NCBI GenBank assembly: GCA_022749755.1
Contig: CM040443.1
Location: 6,859,191 to 6,923,190, forward strand
From: Azadirachta indica
Taxonomy: Eukaryota; Streptophyta; Magnoliopsida; Sapindales; Meliaceae
Direction of reading: 5' to 3'
DNA: 64,000 bases
The position numbers and the translations under genes are program-made. The notes beneath the pieces are model-generated. The model saw nothing but the letters and a program-made list of their open reading frames with translations, was not told the origin of the DNA and did no database searches. This document shows, in pieces, positions 33,544 to 48,800 of this stretch; position 1 is the first letter of the stretch, and each line of letters begins with the position of its first letter.

Positions 33544-36500
33544 ATGGTTCGATCGAACGGAGCTAGACTTCTTCATTCTCTAAACCGAAACCGAAACCGA
33601 AACCTTCTCGAAGATTCGCGAAATTCGGTAAATTTTCTTCTATCTCTTTCTCGCTCTCGGTTTTTGAATTTCTGTTATTTTGGTTTTTTGTCTGATCATT
33701 TGGCGGAAAATTGATTCATCGATTGCAGATAGTGAGGACGGTAATTGGAGGCTGTAATAAGAGCTTCAGTACTGGGACTTTTAATCCAGTTAGGGTCAAT
33801 GGCAATTTTACTCCAAAAAATGGTATTTTTCGGAATTGTCCCTTTTGTATTCGAAATTCTTTTATCTTTGGAATGATATGAAATGAAAATTGGATGTTTC
33901 GTATTGAATTTCTTACATGTCTGGAGTTGCAGCTAATAATGGTAGAAACTGGTTGCCGCTGGGTCTTCTGAATTCCAATATGGGTGCAACGAGGTCTATT
34001 CATGGCACTGGTAACAAATAGAGTTTACTTTCCTTGCATGAGTTTATATTTATTTTACTGTATGGTTGAATTGTTTGCGACTAAATTTGGAATTTATTTA
34101 CCGGATTTCATACTCTTTTTGTTTTTATTTTTTGAAATTTGGAATTCAGCCTCAATGTCTGCAAGAGATTACTATGATGTACTTGGCGTGAACAAGAATG
34201 CTACTGCGTCCGAAATAAAGAAAGCTTACTATGGGGTAAGTCTTGCACTCGCCACCTTCCTTTTGTGCACACAGAAAAAGTTTTCTCAGTTCTGTTTCAA
34301 AGTCCTTTAGCTTGCTTTTATGAATTTCTTGAATTTATTTATTTGTTTTGTAAATTGTATGCAGCTTGCAAAGAAGCTTCATCCAGATACAAATAAAGAT
34401 GACCCTGAAGCTGAAAAGAAGTTTCAGGAGGTTTCAAAGGCATACGAAGTAAGTTTACTAAATTAGGACAATGAAGATTCATGATAACTAGTCTTGCCTG
34501 TTATTGATTTGCACAATTGACTGAATGGAGCCTTTTGTTTGAGCTATTGTAGGTTTTGAAAGATGATGAGAAGCGTGGAATTTATGATCAGGTAGCTTGT
34601 TCATTTTATTTTTACTGTAAACAGCCTAACTTTTTAATCAGGTTGCTCATTAAAATTCCTTTTATTTACATTGTAGATGCTGTTGCAAGTAAATTGATAG
34701 ATGCTTTAGTTGCAACAGTCTCTGTAATATAAATACAAGGATTTTGAATGAAACGACACCCGAGGCTTCTGATTATCTTGATTGTTTGTGTGCAATTGTA
34801 TAGGTTGGCCACGAAGCATTTGTACACCAAGAAACCAATGGTGGTCCAGGTCATGAAGGTGGTTTTGGAAATCCGTTCCAGGACATCTTCAATATGGAGA
34901 ACGTAAATACTTTCTCTTTGGGTTTTTCCAGTTGGTTCTGATTCTTTCAGATTGCTTTTCCTCTTCTTCTCATATAAGCCTAAAATTTATTGCATGTTTG
35001 GTTCGAAGCTAATAATTTGAGTACTTATTTGCTTTTAATATATTCCACTCTCTGAAGTTGCAAATTTCAGAGTTAAATTGCGGAAACTTAGATGTTCCCT
35101 ATCTTGAGATTAATATCGTTTGGATGAAAGTGGGTCTCAAAATTTTTTTCCGCCACAATACAATCATGTATGCTGTAATGATAGAGTAGCATATGTTTCT
35201 AGAATTTTTTATTACGAAGAGAAAGTTACTCCCTATGAATCTAATCTGATTTTCATGGTACAATGATGATCAGATATTCAACTTTAAAGATTTTTTCAGA
35301 AACAGAATGAGTGGCCAAGATGTCAAGGTTATCATTTCTTCCTTGTTTCTCCCCATGTCATTTATTTACATTTGTGCCTCAAATAGAATTGTTGACAGAT
35401 TTCTTATTTATGAATGAATAGGTTGCTGTTGAGCTATCCTTCATGGAAGCTGTCCAGGGGTGTACCAAAACTGTCACATTTCAAACTGAGTTGCCTTGTG
35501 AAGCTTGTGGTATGCTTATTTTCTCTCAGATCTAAATTAGATTGGGAGAGAGGGTTCTGAGTTTAAATTTTTTACTTAAATACTGTTTCTGCATTTTTTT
35601 CCAGGTGGGGAAGGTGTCCCTCCCGGAGTCAAACCCGAAAAATGTAGGCGTTGTAAGGGCTCTGGCATGGTCAGTTGTAACAGAATTATATGTGCATAAG
35701 AATTACCAAACACAGCCACACACACGTGTCTATATATCTGTTTCTAATTTATAATATTTTAATCATCTTTATATCATCATAATAATTAATACAGAAATTT
35801 TAAAATTTTGCTGCTTCACAGGAGTTCATACAGTCTGGCTTTATGAGCATTAATCAAACTTGCCGACAGTGCGGTGGAACAGGGCATATTGTAACAGTAT
35901 GTTCAGTGGATTCCATTCCTTTGTAATCTGTTAAAATATATCTCAGATATGGTCAGAGTAGGACTGTCCTCTATGTAACAATCAATTAAATAGACATTTG
36001 TTTATAGAATCATCTTGGGATTGCTAGAATGTTTAAAAAAAAAAAAATTCTCTAATATCATTGTTGCCATCAGAGCTGGTGCAAGGCATGCAAAGGAGCT
36101 AGAGTAGTGAAGGGGCCAAAGACAGTGAAATTGGATATTATGCCAGGTATTTTTAGATCTTCTACCATTGGTGATTGCTTTCGTCTTACAGTTAATTACC
36201 TCATTATCTTTTATATATAAGCATATCCTCTTCAGTCCCACATCTGGGGCAGTTGTTGAACTGTGTTTCCCCATGTATTTTGCAACCCACATCTAGATAA
36301 CTCAGTTACTATCTAAAGTGTTTGCCTCTGAATTATTTGCTGTCTACAGGAGTTGACAACAATGAGACATTAAAGGTTTTTAGAAGCGGTGGAGCAGATC
36401 CTGATGGAAATCAACCTGGGGATCTATATGTTACAATCAAGGTGATTCTCTTAGCTTGAATTATTTATTATGTTATAGTTAAGTTTGTTATTACTTTGAT

Positions 36501-38194
36501 TTTGCTTACAAATAACACCACATTGGTCTCTGGGGAAAAAATTTTACAGGTCAGAGAAGACCCTGTTTTCCGTAGAGAAGGTGCTAACATTCATGTAGAT
36601 TCTGTCTTGAGCGTCACTCAGGTAAACCATTTTCTGGTATTTTTATATCTTAACAAGGATATCTTGATGCTAATGAATGCAGGTCTAGAGCAGTGTTTTT
36701 GATATTGTGGTTCCACAAAATTTTACTTCTAGTGATCATCTGTTAAGCATCTAAAACTCAAAAAATTCTATAATTTCCTTAAATTCTTTTTTTCTTACTT
36801 ATGGATGAATCAATGAGTTTCAATTGCATAGAGCATGCATGTTAAGGATGTAATTTTGCAAACTGCTCTAAAATAAAATAAAATGCTAAAAAAAATAATA
36901 CCATCACTGCTTAAACTCAGTAGCGTAATATGCCGGCTTAGCCAGGTTGAAATTTAGCGGCGTTCCTCAATTTTTGCTGAAACCCTTTACATATACTAGA
37001 TTACACAGTCAACATCTGATAACAGGCATTCTTAGTTCATCACTTTTGTTATGTAGTGTATTTTTTCTCTAACCCGTAAAGACCAGATATGTGCAGGCAA
37101 AGCGATCTTAATACTTTTAAAACTTCGCACATAAAAGTTTCAGTCAACTACTGCTCATCTACATCTTGAGCTTTCAGTTCTGTTCATCATGCAATGAGAG
37201 AAATTGTGTGCAGTACACCTGTCAGAAACTCTTTATCTCTTTATCAATTTATTAGAAATGATTGGATTGCCGTTGTGCAGGCTATTTTGGGAGGAACCAT
37301 CCAAGTTCCGACTCTTACTGGAGATGTTGTGCTCAAGGTTTGTTGAAATTTTATATGCAATTAGTTTTATAGTCGGGATCTTGGTGACTTTTTTCTTTTA
37401 TTTAACCCACTATTGTGGTAAAATATATTACATTTGTCTTATTTCTTTAGGTCCGCCCTGGCACTCAACCTGGTCAGAAGGTGGTTTTGAAGAACAAAGG
37501 TTTGAAGACTACACTAACCCTCTTTGTTCTTATTGCATTTCCTCTGGATAATTTCTTATGCAGTATGTCTGTTTAAATTCTTTTGTTAAAATATTATGTC
37601 CTGGGTTTGTTGCTTGCACATTTGGTTGGGTTCCCTTCAAAGAGAAACATAGATGGAATGTAAATTTTCTTATTTACCTGCACTGCTTCAGAATATTTTG
37701 AACATGCAATATATTTAAGCAATCATTTTGTTGTAGCTAATAACCGTTCTTGTAAGACAAACCTTTTTCTTTTCTCAGGGATTAAAACAAGGAACTCTTT
37801 CTCATTTGGAGATCAATATGTTCACTTCAACATCAGCATACCAACGTAGGTTTCTCTGTTCTCAGGCACAAAAGATAGTCCTCAAGTATTTTTATGATCC
37901 TGTCTATATTTACAGCATATGGTTAAAATAACAAGAGTACCAAAATGCTTGGCTTCTCATAGTGGCATGACTTTGTGAGACGCTAAAATCTTGTTACTGC
38001 AGAAAGAGATGCAATCATTTCTGTAGTGTCACACACTTTTAGATCAACACAGTATATATCCTCAGAAATTTAAGAATGCAAGCGGGTTTTTGTGCAGGAA
38101 CCTGACCCAGAGACAACGGGAATTGATTGAGGAGTTTGCCAAAGAAGAGCAAGGTGAATATGATAAGCGTGCTGCTGCCGGGGCATCCAGATGA
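33544..38194 (+). CDS. GFA2: Mitochondrial DnaJ (type I HSP40) chaperone GFA2
   Basis: Co-chaperone of mitochondrial HSP70; in Arabidopsis GFA2 is needed for polar-nuclei fusion and synergid death. Eighteen exons join in frame to 450 residues: 33544-33627, 33729-33822, 33933-34010, 34150-34235, 34365-34448, 34553-34591, 34804-34902, 35274-35327, 35422-35509, 35605-35669, 35822-35896, 36074-36146, 36350-36441, 36550-36621, 37281-37337, 37451-37499, 37779-37845 and 38098-38194. Residues 1 to about 85 are an Arg-rich, acid-free presequence with an NRNRNRN run. The J domain (RDYYDVLGV) includes the HPD motif at the start of exon 5. The zinc region has four motifs: [24 protein letters not shown] and CKACKGAR; the last deviates from CxxCxGxG at the final Gly, as in relatives. 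The C-terminal substrate-binding domain follows. All introns checked are GT-AG. Confidence 0.95.
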
Positions 38195-39803
38195 AAAGGC
38201 TGGATCTGGGATCATTCTAAGCCTACGGGAAAGCAATAGAAAGAGAGTTGATAGTGTTAGTAATAACCTACCTGCTTGAGAAGTTTTGTAGGAGAAAATT
38301 TTTGAGTTGCATTTGACATATCATTTATTGTAACGAATGTAATATTTCTTGGCATGAATCATCAAAGGTAATTAATTGCCTTGCTCCCAGTGATCTCCTT
38401 GTACATAAAATATTATATTTCATTAAATTGTCGGCGTATTTCATTGGGAATTAATTTTGCTGGAAAATTCGATTTTACTTGGTAAAGTGGGTTATATAAG
38501 CTACTGCCTATGAACAATTGTAATCTTTGTTGAGAGCTTCATTTTTGCATGGAAACTTTTGATGTCCTTGAAATTTTGGTTAAGAAGGCCTTTTGAGTTT
38601 TAAAGCTAGTGTTCGACATAAACACAGACGATTAATATATCAAGTGAGATTTGATAAATTTAAAATTTACTCATATTGTCTTTTCTTAACTACGATCCTA
38701 GTATGGAAAAGGTTGCTTTTCAACTCCGAAGGGCTGTCTACTTCGACTAAATATTTAGCTTAGTTTAAGATCATTAACGAAGTTGAAACTTCTCGGACAA
38801 AATCCTAAGAAAATATTAGTTTTAAAATGTTATTTAGCGATTGATGACATTCGGAGCTTTTGATTTACCGGAAATGCCAACAATGTAGATTTGTATACAA
38901 TTTTTTTTAAGACTTTGATAGTAAATATGAACATATTAATCTTGAATTTATATTGTAGTTTCGAAGTAAGAGAACTTCATAATAATCCTGAATTGATATT
39001 ATATTTTCAAAGACAACTTGGAATTAAATTTCAGACAATTTGTAATTTACTGAATTATAATTTTTTTTTTGACAGGATAATCAGATTTACTTTTCAGACA
39101 ATTTGTAAATTACTGAATTATAATTTTTTTTTTTGACAGGATAATCAGATTTACTTTTAAACAATTAATCTCTGACCGTTCTGCGGTCATTTCTTGCCAA
39201 CATTGCCTTTTTTTTTTTTAAACCTTTCGAAAGAAACACCACATTAATAAATAAATCTAAGCATTACTTGACTATACTACTAAAATATATTGTGAATTTA
39301 AGAAGCCAATCCTTCCGGTTATTGCAATTAGAGAAGTCATCTCAATAAAAACCAGTTTTACAGTTAATAGATTCAAAACTGCTAACCATATATGCTATGA
39401 ATGAAAGCCTAAAACAAAATCCCCTAAAAGTGTTAACAAAAAATTAGAAACTCATTATTCTGAGAGCCTAATCAATACAGATCAAACTACTGTTTGCGGT
39501 CCAAAACTACTATTAAAAAACAAAAAACAATAAAGCGATCATGTGCTTGCTGCATGCTATTTGAGTCTATCTGGAAGAGCCAGATAATTGGGAAGACAAA
39601 ACGGACTTCTTCCTTCACACAATCTCAATATTACCTCTTCTTCCTTGGGAGAAGAGTGGCTGCTCCATCAATAACCCTTATCAATAACCAAAAGGAGGAA
39701 AAACAAAAAAAATGCTATCTCCAGACTATGGCAAAAATATCACCAAAGTCATGAAAATCCTGAGACCTTGTTGCCAAATAATTGAATTTAACATTTAAAA
39801 TCT
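38195..39803. other. Convergent intergenic between GFA2 and FRIENDLY
   Basis: It includes the GFA2 3' flank, AT-rich sequence with a 64-bp tandem duplication, and from about 39500 the probable 3' UTR of FRIENDLY. No further gene was recognised; the plus-strand open frame at 39494-39754 overlaps this UTR and lacks protein-like features. Confidence 0.45.
39030..39157. repeat. 64-bp direct tandem duplication
   Basis: Two copies start at 39030 and 39094 (TTCAGACAATTTGTAAWTTACTG) and continue through a T tract of ten or eleven bases to GACAGGATAATCAGATTTACTTTT. They differ at one or two positions and in T-tract length, so the duplication is recent or slippage-driven. Confidence 0.92.
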
Positions 39804-42800
39804 TCAACCGGTTACCTTAGCTTTTCCTTTCTGTTTCTTGGTATCTAGGGAACCTAATCCCTTTCCCAGACCAGCAGGAGTTTCACCTTCTTCTGCTGAT
39901 ACTGCTGCGTCCTTTCCATCTGATGGCCCATTTGAACGATGGCCATTGGCTTCTTTCTTTGAATCATCAGTTGCCCTGCTTGTACTGGCACCAGGGGCCA
40001 TTCCTGAGTTTATTATGTTAAGGAGCTGAGTAAGTGGCGGCACAGCTTGGGCTGGAAGACCATGTGGGCGAATCAAGAGGCCTTTTGCGGCAGCTTTCTT
40101 CCTAACTTCAGCTGCTGCACGAGCTGCTCTTTCATCAAATCCTCTACCTCGAGGTATGGTCTCGCCAAGTAGTGCTGCGTTAATGGAATTGTTGGCAGAA
40201 GCACCAGAGTTCCCAGACCCTCCAGCTGCAGCAACAGCCTGGAAAGCATGAATAAGATCAGGATAGGACTGTCAAGGCAAAACTCTCACATGATGACAGG
40301 ATCAGCAGGATCTTTTATTTCAGATATTGAAGATTTCTATTGTTTAAACTAGAAATAGAAACGTAGAAGAAGTTTCACAATACCTTCAAAATATCGATAG
40401 CCTTTTGCGTAGAAGCAGCATTAAAAGCTTGTCCTCTCTGCTTCTGTACATTCATCTGTCGCAAAGAAATTTACAGATTCAGAAAATCAAAAAGAAAAAC
40501 GAAATCAGTCAGACTTTGGAGGCATTTTCAGTTTTATATACCACACTTTCAAGATAGAGAATGGAAAACCGTAATATCAGTTTCAGGACAGTGATCTAGT
40601 TGGACAGTTGAAATTGTAAACTACTTCAAGAATTTCAGCTAAGTACTTATACCTCACTGATCAAATCAAACCAACTTCAGTTATGAAGACCAATGAAATT
40701 TTTTTTTTCCATTTCATTGTTCTAAAACTATTCACGAGACCCAAAAAAAAAATACAAATATTCTTGCCAAAGGAAAAACTCATGCAAAATTTCAGTTGAA
40801 AAAACAGTTTTTCATTTTCTTAAAACAGAAAAGTAATTGAAAACAGTGAACCAAACAATGCCCTTAAGAAGCAAAATGAATCTTAGTAAATAAGAACATA
40901 AAACAAAAAGTATGCTATTACCTGAATTTCACGCATTTTAAATGTCTTCAGCCAGTTTTGAGAGTCTTTTGTTCTTGAATCCTCCTCACCGAGTTGTTTG
41001 ACAAGTATATCATAGGTTTTCTTCTCATGCTGCACAGAGCAAAAGCTAAAATCAATCAACTTCATTTTATCATTGTACTTTATAAAACACGCAATAATTA
41101 CTAGAAAGAGATGTGCCTGGTGAGAAAGCTTGAAGGCACCCATGCAGTTGAATGCAATTGCAAGAGCATGATAACAAACAGCAGTCTGCATATGTTCCTC
41201 GCCCAAAAGCCTCTCATTCTTTTTCAAGGCCTCCTGCAAATAGCGGAGAGCTGTGTCCATCTTTCCAATATCCTGGTACATCATTGCAACATTTATGAAT
41301 GTTGCGGCCACATCAGGGTGATCAGGGCCACATGAAAGACTCAGTAAGAGTAACGCCCGTGACATGTGTCGTAGTGCAAGTTCTGATTGGTTTATTCCAT
41401 GGTAGAAAAGGGCCATATTCCCATAACTGCATTAGCATATTGCAAACCACATTAATCAACAAGTAGATCAGAAGAGGGATATATTCAGAGAAAATATCTG
41501 ATAGTGCTTGGAAGTGAAATTCAAAACTAATTTCTCGCTGCTTACGGGAATCTAAAAATCTTCCAAGCAGCTAATAACTTGTATTTTTACACAATTTAAA
41601 TGATAATTTTGCATCAATACTTCAAATATTTGCTTCTGTTTACTGTGCAAGCAACAGCTTTATTTAGTGCACATCAATTGAAGTAATCATAAACATAACA
41701 TTTCAACTAAATATCTTATTAACTCAACAAAATAGGAGGTGACACATCAAGGAAATAGGATCTAAGCTCAAAAGTAATTGAATAAGACAAAATGAATGAT
41801 ACCTGTGAGCTGTATCAGGGTGGTCCAAACCCAAGCAACGTTCATTAATGATTAGTTCCTTGTGTTGTTGCATTATAGCTCCAGCCATGTCCCCTGCGTG
41901 ATATAAAACCATGGCAAGATACCTGAATATTTGAGAGATGGGAACACGTTGAAGGGGTCAGAGGTCAAAGCACACATACAGATATATGCAGAAACAAGCA
42001 CAGACAATAGAAATTGATATTAACTTCAAGAAGTGGTCCTGGCTAGACAGTTCAGTCTGAAAATCAGACCAAGGCCCAAAATCAAGCTTTCATTTAAAAG
42101 GGGCCAAATTGCTTTAGGTTGTGCTACAGGTTCAAGCTCTAATAATTAGATATGCAGCTCACTAAGTTGAGCCCATTTGCAATCCTAGTTGTGATCACGA
42201 GTTAAAGTAAAATGCATGACTTTAAAACCTTAATATAAAGCAAACACATTTTAGGAGCAAAAAAAAAGTCTAAAAAAATGCACAATGTTGAATCAGGTTA
42301 ACTACCTGCAGCAGTTAGCAACCTCTCGATGCATTGGACCCGTTACCTGAAATGTATTAAAAATGATTAAAATATATAGTCCAAGAAATCTTTGACCAAC
42401 TGAATGCTAACAGGCAACGAAATACCTGTTGTAGTATTGAAAATGCCTCAGAAAATAATGTGTAGGCTTCAGCGAGCAGACCCTGAAACACAGAGAAGCC
42501 AAACTTTAAATACATGTAATCTACTAAAAGACGACTAGTCATATTAGTCTAGCTACACTTGGTTCAGGACTCTAAATATTTCCTAATTGCAAATTTTAAA
42601 TCCAACTCCCATGGACTCGTGACTGATGCCATCACGCATGTTTCCACATTAATCAAACAATAACCAAATAACACAAAATTTCAAATATAAGCTTATTAAC
42701 CTAATTCGTTTGTTCCACATTATGATAGCTTCTGAGTTTCCTCAGTTATAATATTTTTAGCTTCAAATATTCTTCATTAGCAGAATTTGACAGAGGATAA

Positions 42801-45800
42801 CTTCAACTTATAGGTCCCCTTTTCAAGGGTCATGAACAAAAGAATAATGCACAGTGCTTACCTCAGCTAACTGGACCTTTCCCATTTCAACAAGGTTCTT
42901 AGCTTCAGAGCATATGGGAACTGAATGCTTCACTACAGGATGAAGATTCAAGATATCTGATGTTTGGAAAGGTGTTGCAGTATTGAAGTCATATTTACGA
43001 GCTGCAACACTTATGCCCACCTGTGAAGGAACAATATTCAAGATAGAAAGATCAAAACCAATGCCAGCAGCACGTTCAAGACAATAAAAGAAAATTAGGA
43101 CACAGTAACATTATTTTAAAGCGGCTATGAAACAATATGCAAAACCTGGAAAGGAAGTAGCTATACAAAATTTGATAATACCTTTTGGCAAAGATTACGC
43201 ATAACTGAAACTTTCTTTACTCGCAATCTTGCATCTTCCGGCAACTCAAACTACACCAAAGAGAAATTATTTTGAAAACATACATCAATGCCAAACAACA
43301 GCAATAAGATCAGTGGACGCAGTACAGACCTCTGGAGTATAGATAAACCCATCTCTTCTCTATAGAATTATTGCAAGGAAAAATAACAGTCGAACAAGCA
43401 TGCAAGAACAGATTTCATCCTTTCACCACATGTTATATAAAGAACACCATCCTTCACAAACCTAAATTCCTAAACTTTAATTAAGCCTGGTGGGGATTGA
43501 AGGACTCATCTATAACAAAATGAATTCAATCAACTTCCATAATTCCCATGTCCAAGGACTATCCAATCTTCATATTAAGCATTTCTTAAAAATAATGGAA
43601 ACTAATACCTGATATTTCAAATTTGCAAATTCTTTCAGGTCAGACCACAGAGATTCTGAGCTAACATTCATATAAGAGGAATGATGCTTTTTTGCAGATG
43701 CTCTGCCTTTCCACCTGGCGTGGCCCCTCGATGACTTGCCAGAAGACTGATGACCTGCTTGGTCCTGTAGATACAAATGCAGATTACAAGCGTATTTTCC
43801 CCCAACAGCAATTTTAAGATCACTCTAAAAGGATAATAAAAAAATTTGTAGATTAAGGATTGCGAACATCTTGCCAACTATCTCAATAAAACAGTACAAT
43901 TATCCTTCTACCATGAAGTTCGGATCATTAAACAGGAGAAAGAGCAAGAAATAAGTGAACTGAAAAGCTGTCTTCTACAGCTTAGCACTAAAGTACATGT
44001 AACAGAAATCATCAACGTGCATGTAAGCAACACATACCTTCTTTTGAGTTCTTGAGTGCATATTATTACCAGTAACTTTTCCCCCAACAGCTTGACAACT
44101 TCCAAAGAAACAGTTGAAAAAATGTGCAATAGCCGGGCCAAGATCATGATCCTCTGTCTCTCTCAGAACATCCTGCATAACCAGAAAAGTTTATCAAAAA
44201 GACGTTAAAAGTGAAACAAACAAAACTAATGTGTGCTTGTGAATACAATGCATAAAAATCAGTTAAAAGCCTAGCAAAAGCATAAGAAAGCTGAAAAGCC
44301 AATCCAAAAATTGCAAACAGAAATATTTGAATAGCTCAATCTGTCAATTAGCACCAGTGCATTCAGGTTTCCCAATTAGATCTCGTCTAAACAACAATCA
44401 GAAAATGACAGTATATCCCATAACAAGATGTAAAGAATTATCTGACTAATTGTTTCCCACAAGAGCAATTTACTTCTAATCCCAAGCATACCAATCTTTA
44501 GAAAATAACAAATAAAAATGTATAATCAATAAAAACCCTTTCAGGAAACATAAGAAATTAAGGGGATAAGTAATGAAATCACCTTGAGGATATGCTTAGC
44601 ACATCTAACTACAATTTCGCTAGAACAAAGATCCCATAGATGAGGTAAATGTTTGATCCCATCAGCTACCTGGTAAAATGCTTCACGCATTAGAAAACAC
44701 CAATATATAGACAAAAAAAATAAAGGAGCAAACGACTCCAACTGCCTAATAATTCTATTGGCCAATATATAAAACTAAATCATAATATCAATTGAAACAC
44801 AAAACACTTACTTTTCCAATGTAGCGAATATTAATTCCATGTGCGTGGAGTGCATCAGTCAATGTCTGGCCATCCATGGGTGAAACTTCAAGCGTACAAA
44901 GATCTTGGATAAATTTTGGAAGCACCACATCTGTAAGGTAAGAACTAACTTTCCTCACATTTTCTTCATCTGCTGCTATCTCCTAGACATATACAAGGAA
45001 ACAAACAATGTTAAAAGGAAGTTATTAGAATTAAAATTAAACTTATTTAGTTTTACTAGGTTTAGTCTTACTAAGTATATTTCTAATTCAAGTATTATTA
45101 ATCTTTTCCTAGTTTGTTAAGGATTCCTAATTTACGTTGTTTTATTATTTCAGCCTATATAAAGGCATGTCCATGTACTTAATTTATAATTCAAGAGAGA
45201 TTCAATATAATTTTATTTTCTTCAACAGCAATAAACTCACCTCTTGACTGCCAGCCAACTTAAATTCAGTAAAAACATTGGGGTTAAAGAGTATTGCATC
45301 AGAAGGATCAGAGCTTTCTTCAGGTGCAGAAGCACATTCTTGGACAGCCTCAACATTCACTTCTTTTCTTACAACCTACACACCAACATAATGAGCCATA
45401 TAAATCAATCTGTTTAGATCCATTAGATATATTATGAACTGAACATAGAAAAAAATCACATACAACTTCAAAACTTAGCCTCAAAATCTTAATATGAAAA
45501 TTTTCCAAAGCTAGAACAAATGCACATGATATATAAGATGTAAACTTAACATTTTTAATGCTTAAATTATGTGAATAGCCCCCCAATATTCTGCAATTAG
45601 ACATGCCATTTTTCACATGTTGCCACAATAGTTCCCTATCTTTGCTCATAGAAGAACAAAGATAAAGTGCAATAAGTGATATAAAATGCACGCATTCACT
45701 AGTTTATGTAGTTAGCAACATCAAGGAAAGTAACACAATATACAAGTTAGCTGGCAGAATAGGTAATCAGCAGAGCTTCCCTGCTAGAAATGCTAAAATC

Positions 45801-48800
45801 GATTAAAGAGAAATCCATGAGAAATAAAGGAAACTTCGATTGCAGAACTTCTGGAATGCAACATTCACTTGAATTAATGGCATAAACTAGGCCAACAAGA
45901 TAACTCCTTACCTGACCATCATCAGAAGTTGCAGTTATATTCTCATTTTGCACCGACCGTTTAGTGCCAGAAACTTCAGAAGAATTAGTGGTTTCAGAAA
46001 CTTCAGACACCTCAGCGGTTAAAGGAGCCTCTACTTCAGGTTTTGACTGACCTTTCAATTTTTGTGCAGCTTCAGCCTTCTTCCATAAAACCAAAATATA
46101 AACATAACATGAGAAACAAAACATATGATACAAAACCCAAAAGAATGTTAATATTATCTTAATATTAAATACCTGGCAATAGGCTGTAATTAGTTCTGGT
46201 CTCAGAATGCAAAATCGGGACCCAGGGCCAGTGTAGTTTGCATCACGTGGTGTTACTCTCATCAGGTCAAGAAGATAATGTCTGGATTGAGAAAGTAAAA
46301 CAGGAAGTACAAGGTGTTTTAACATTACTAAGTCAATTTCTACAAATTATAAAATAGGAATGTGGCATAAATGTCATATGGCAAATTGAGGTACACATAG
46401 AACAGATAAAATGTTAACATTCCAGCAATAAAATGTAGAAAGCAAAGCCAACTTCTTTTATCAAAATTTGAAGAATAAAGTATGCATAGAAAAAACTAAG
46501 GAAATCAAACAAAAGGAGTTCCTTATTTAAGGGTTAAAGTTCTTATAGGAGAACATGTTCAAAAACTTGGATAAATACATTAAATTTACAAACAGAGCTT
46601 TATTTTTGTTATAGAAAAGGAAAATTTTCACCCAATGTATATAGAAATAAGCAGACTTTTTAACATTATAAAGATATAACCTAAGTCAAGAGAATAATCA
46701 CCTGTCATCACTGCCAACAATGCCCTTGCATTCCACAGGAGCAGCTAATTTGAAAACATTTCCGGATCCATCAAGGACTGTGTGTTCTTTCAAATGAAGA
46801 CGTTTGGCAGCCTCTAGAACCTATAGAAGCACGATGATCAGCACTCACAACAAGGAACTGGCCATATTAACCATATTCCTAAACCTTCAAAAAATAATTT
46901 TACCACAAACATGGATGGAATGCCCCAAAGGAAGACAAATAATTTTCTCAATTTAATGTTACACAATTAACAAAGGTGATATGAGAAACTTTAAATCAAA
47001 TAAATTAAATTTTTATTTTGCCTCACCTTGGCATGGAAATCTTCATTCCAGCAAATTTTCTTGCCATTGTCAACAGAACCATAAAGAAGGGAGTCTGATT
47101 TATCTCCTTGAAGAATGCCAGGTAGAACACTCTACAACAAAATGTGCAAAATAAACTATGAGATGGCACCTTAGCAAAGATAAGCTGAAGCAGGAGAAAA
47201 TTACTGTCATTTAAGTTAATAACTAAAAAGTTAATGACCTTCCTTGTAAAAAGGATATCGAATGCTTCATACACACCTGAGCTACTATTCTATGCCCCCT
47301 GTAATCAATTATAGCCATAGCAAGATTATAAAGTCCTGGCACATCAGCTTCCTGGTATGCCTTGGTGCCTTTCAAATCATTGTTCGCAGAAGCATATGTA
47401 GCTTGCTCACTCTCAGCCAACTGGGTTTCGGCTTGAGCAAGTTCAACAACACCATTTGGTTCCCCTGTATTATCACCATTGGAAATTCCACCATCGCCAC
47501 TCGTGTCATTGGAAACCTTTTCAGATGAATTGATAAAAGTGCTTGTGTTCCCAACGTTCAAATTAGCATCTGATAAACGTTTCCTTGATAATTGTTCAAG
47601 GGCAGCATCCACAGCAAAACTAAAGAATATATTGTTGTGAACATACCTAAAATTAAAGATGATGACATGGTTATAATCTCAGTGATAGGTCTGCTATGCA
47701 AATAACAATTTACTTTTTCTATAAAAGAAAAAAAAAACATTTATCAAAATGAACATCAAAAGAGATAGTAAAAAATGCAACTGATGAATTATGAAAAATT
47801 ATATTAACAGAAATGCACACACATATAACTAGAAGTGCTTTACAAACTCAAACTAGCTTCTCATTATCTGATTTCATCTACTAGGTTTGTTTTCCCAAGG
47901 GAAAGCCATAAGAGAATAGAATATCACTATCCTCTTCTCTTACTTATGTGCTTTAGAAACTTAACAGAGTATGTAGGCAATTAATAAAAGTAATATAAAG
48001 AACCCAAAAGAAAACATCCAAAAGCGGGCAACAAATTTATGAATTAAGAAATTATTATCAGGTACACTAACATGTGAAAGCACTCGGGATCAGATGGATT
48101 TATGGGTGGTATACATCTGCTAATCACTCCAACAGCACCACTGATTGCTGCATCAACAAAATCAGAAGTCACTTTGTAGAGGGCCCGGTCCCGCAATATC
48201 CTGCAGAAAAATCATATTAACGTTGGAGGAGATGCTATAACAAAAGCACATATATGAAAGCTGTTAACTAATATCCAGAAACTGAAAAAAGAAGCTTGAC
48301 TGTAGATAAAATATACCTTTCTTGGGGAGTCGTCAGGGGGAACTCCCGACAAGATTGCAACTCCTCATTCCAGTCCCTTTGCATTCCAATTATCTCGCTA
48401 CCATATGATAGAGTCAATGCATTCTCAGCTCTAGCTGCATCACGTTTATGATCTGAAAAAGGAATCATGAAAAAGAACCGTTTCAACATCAAGAAACAAC
48501 AGTGTAGCAGGGCAAACAAAAAAATCATAGCACAGACATGAAGGAGGAAACTGTTACTGCATTATTAAACTGTCAAAAGTTTCAACAATAATTCATATTA
48601 TGGAGTTAGTGTACTGGTCTATTACATCAACAAAGTGAACTTATTAGACCAATTTAAGGTTATTTGTTTTTTTGACTTAATTCTTAATTGATCGAATTTA
48701 TCTATTTCACGTAATTAAACTGTTTGTCTAGCTTAATTACAATTATAAGACACTTTTTCTATTAAGTATTTTTTTTTTTTAACTTTTTGGCTAAATCTGA

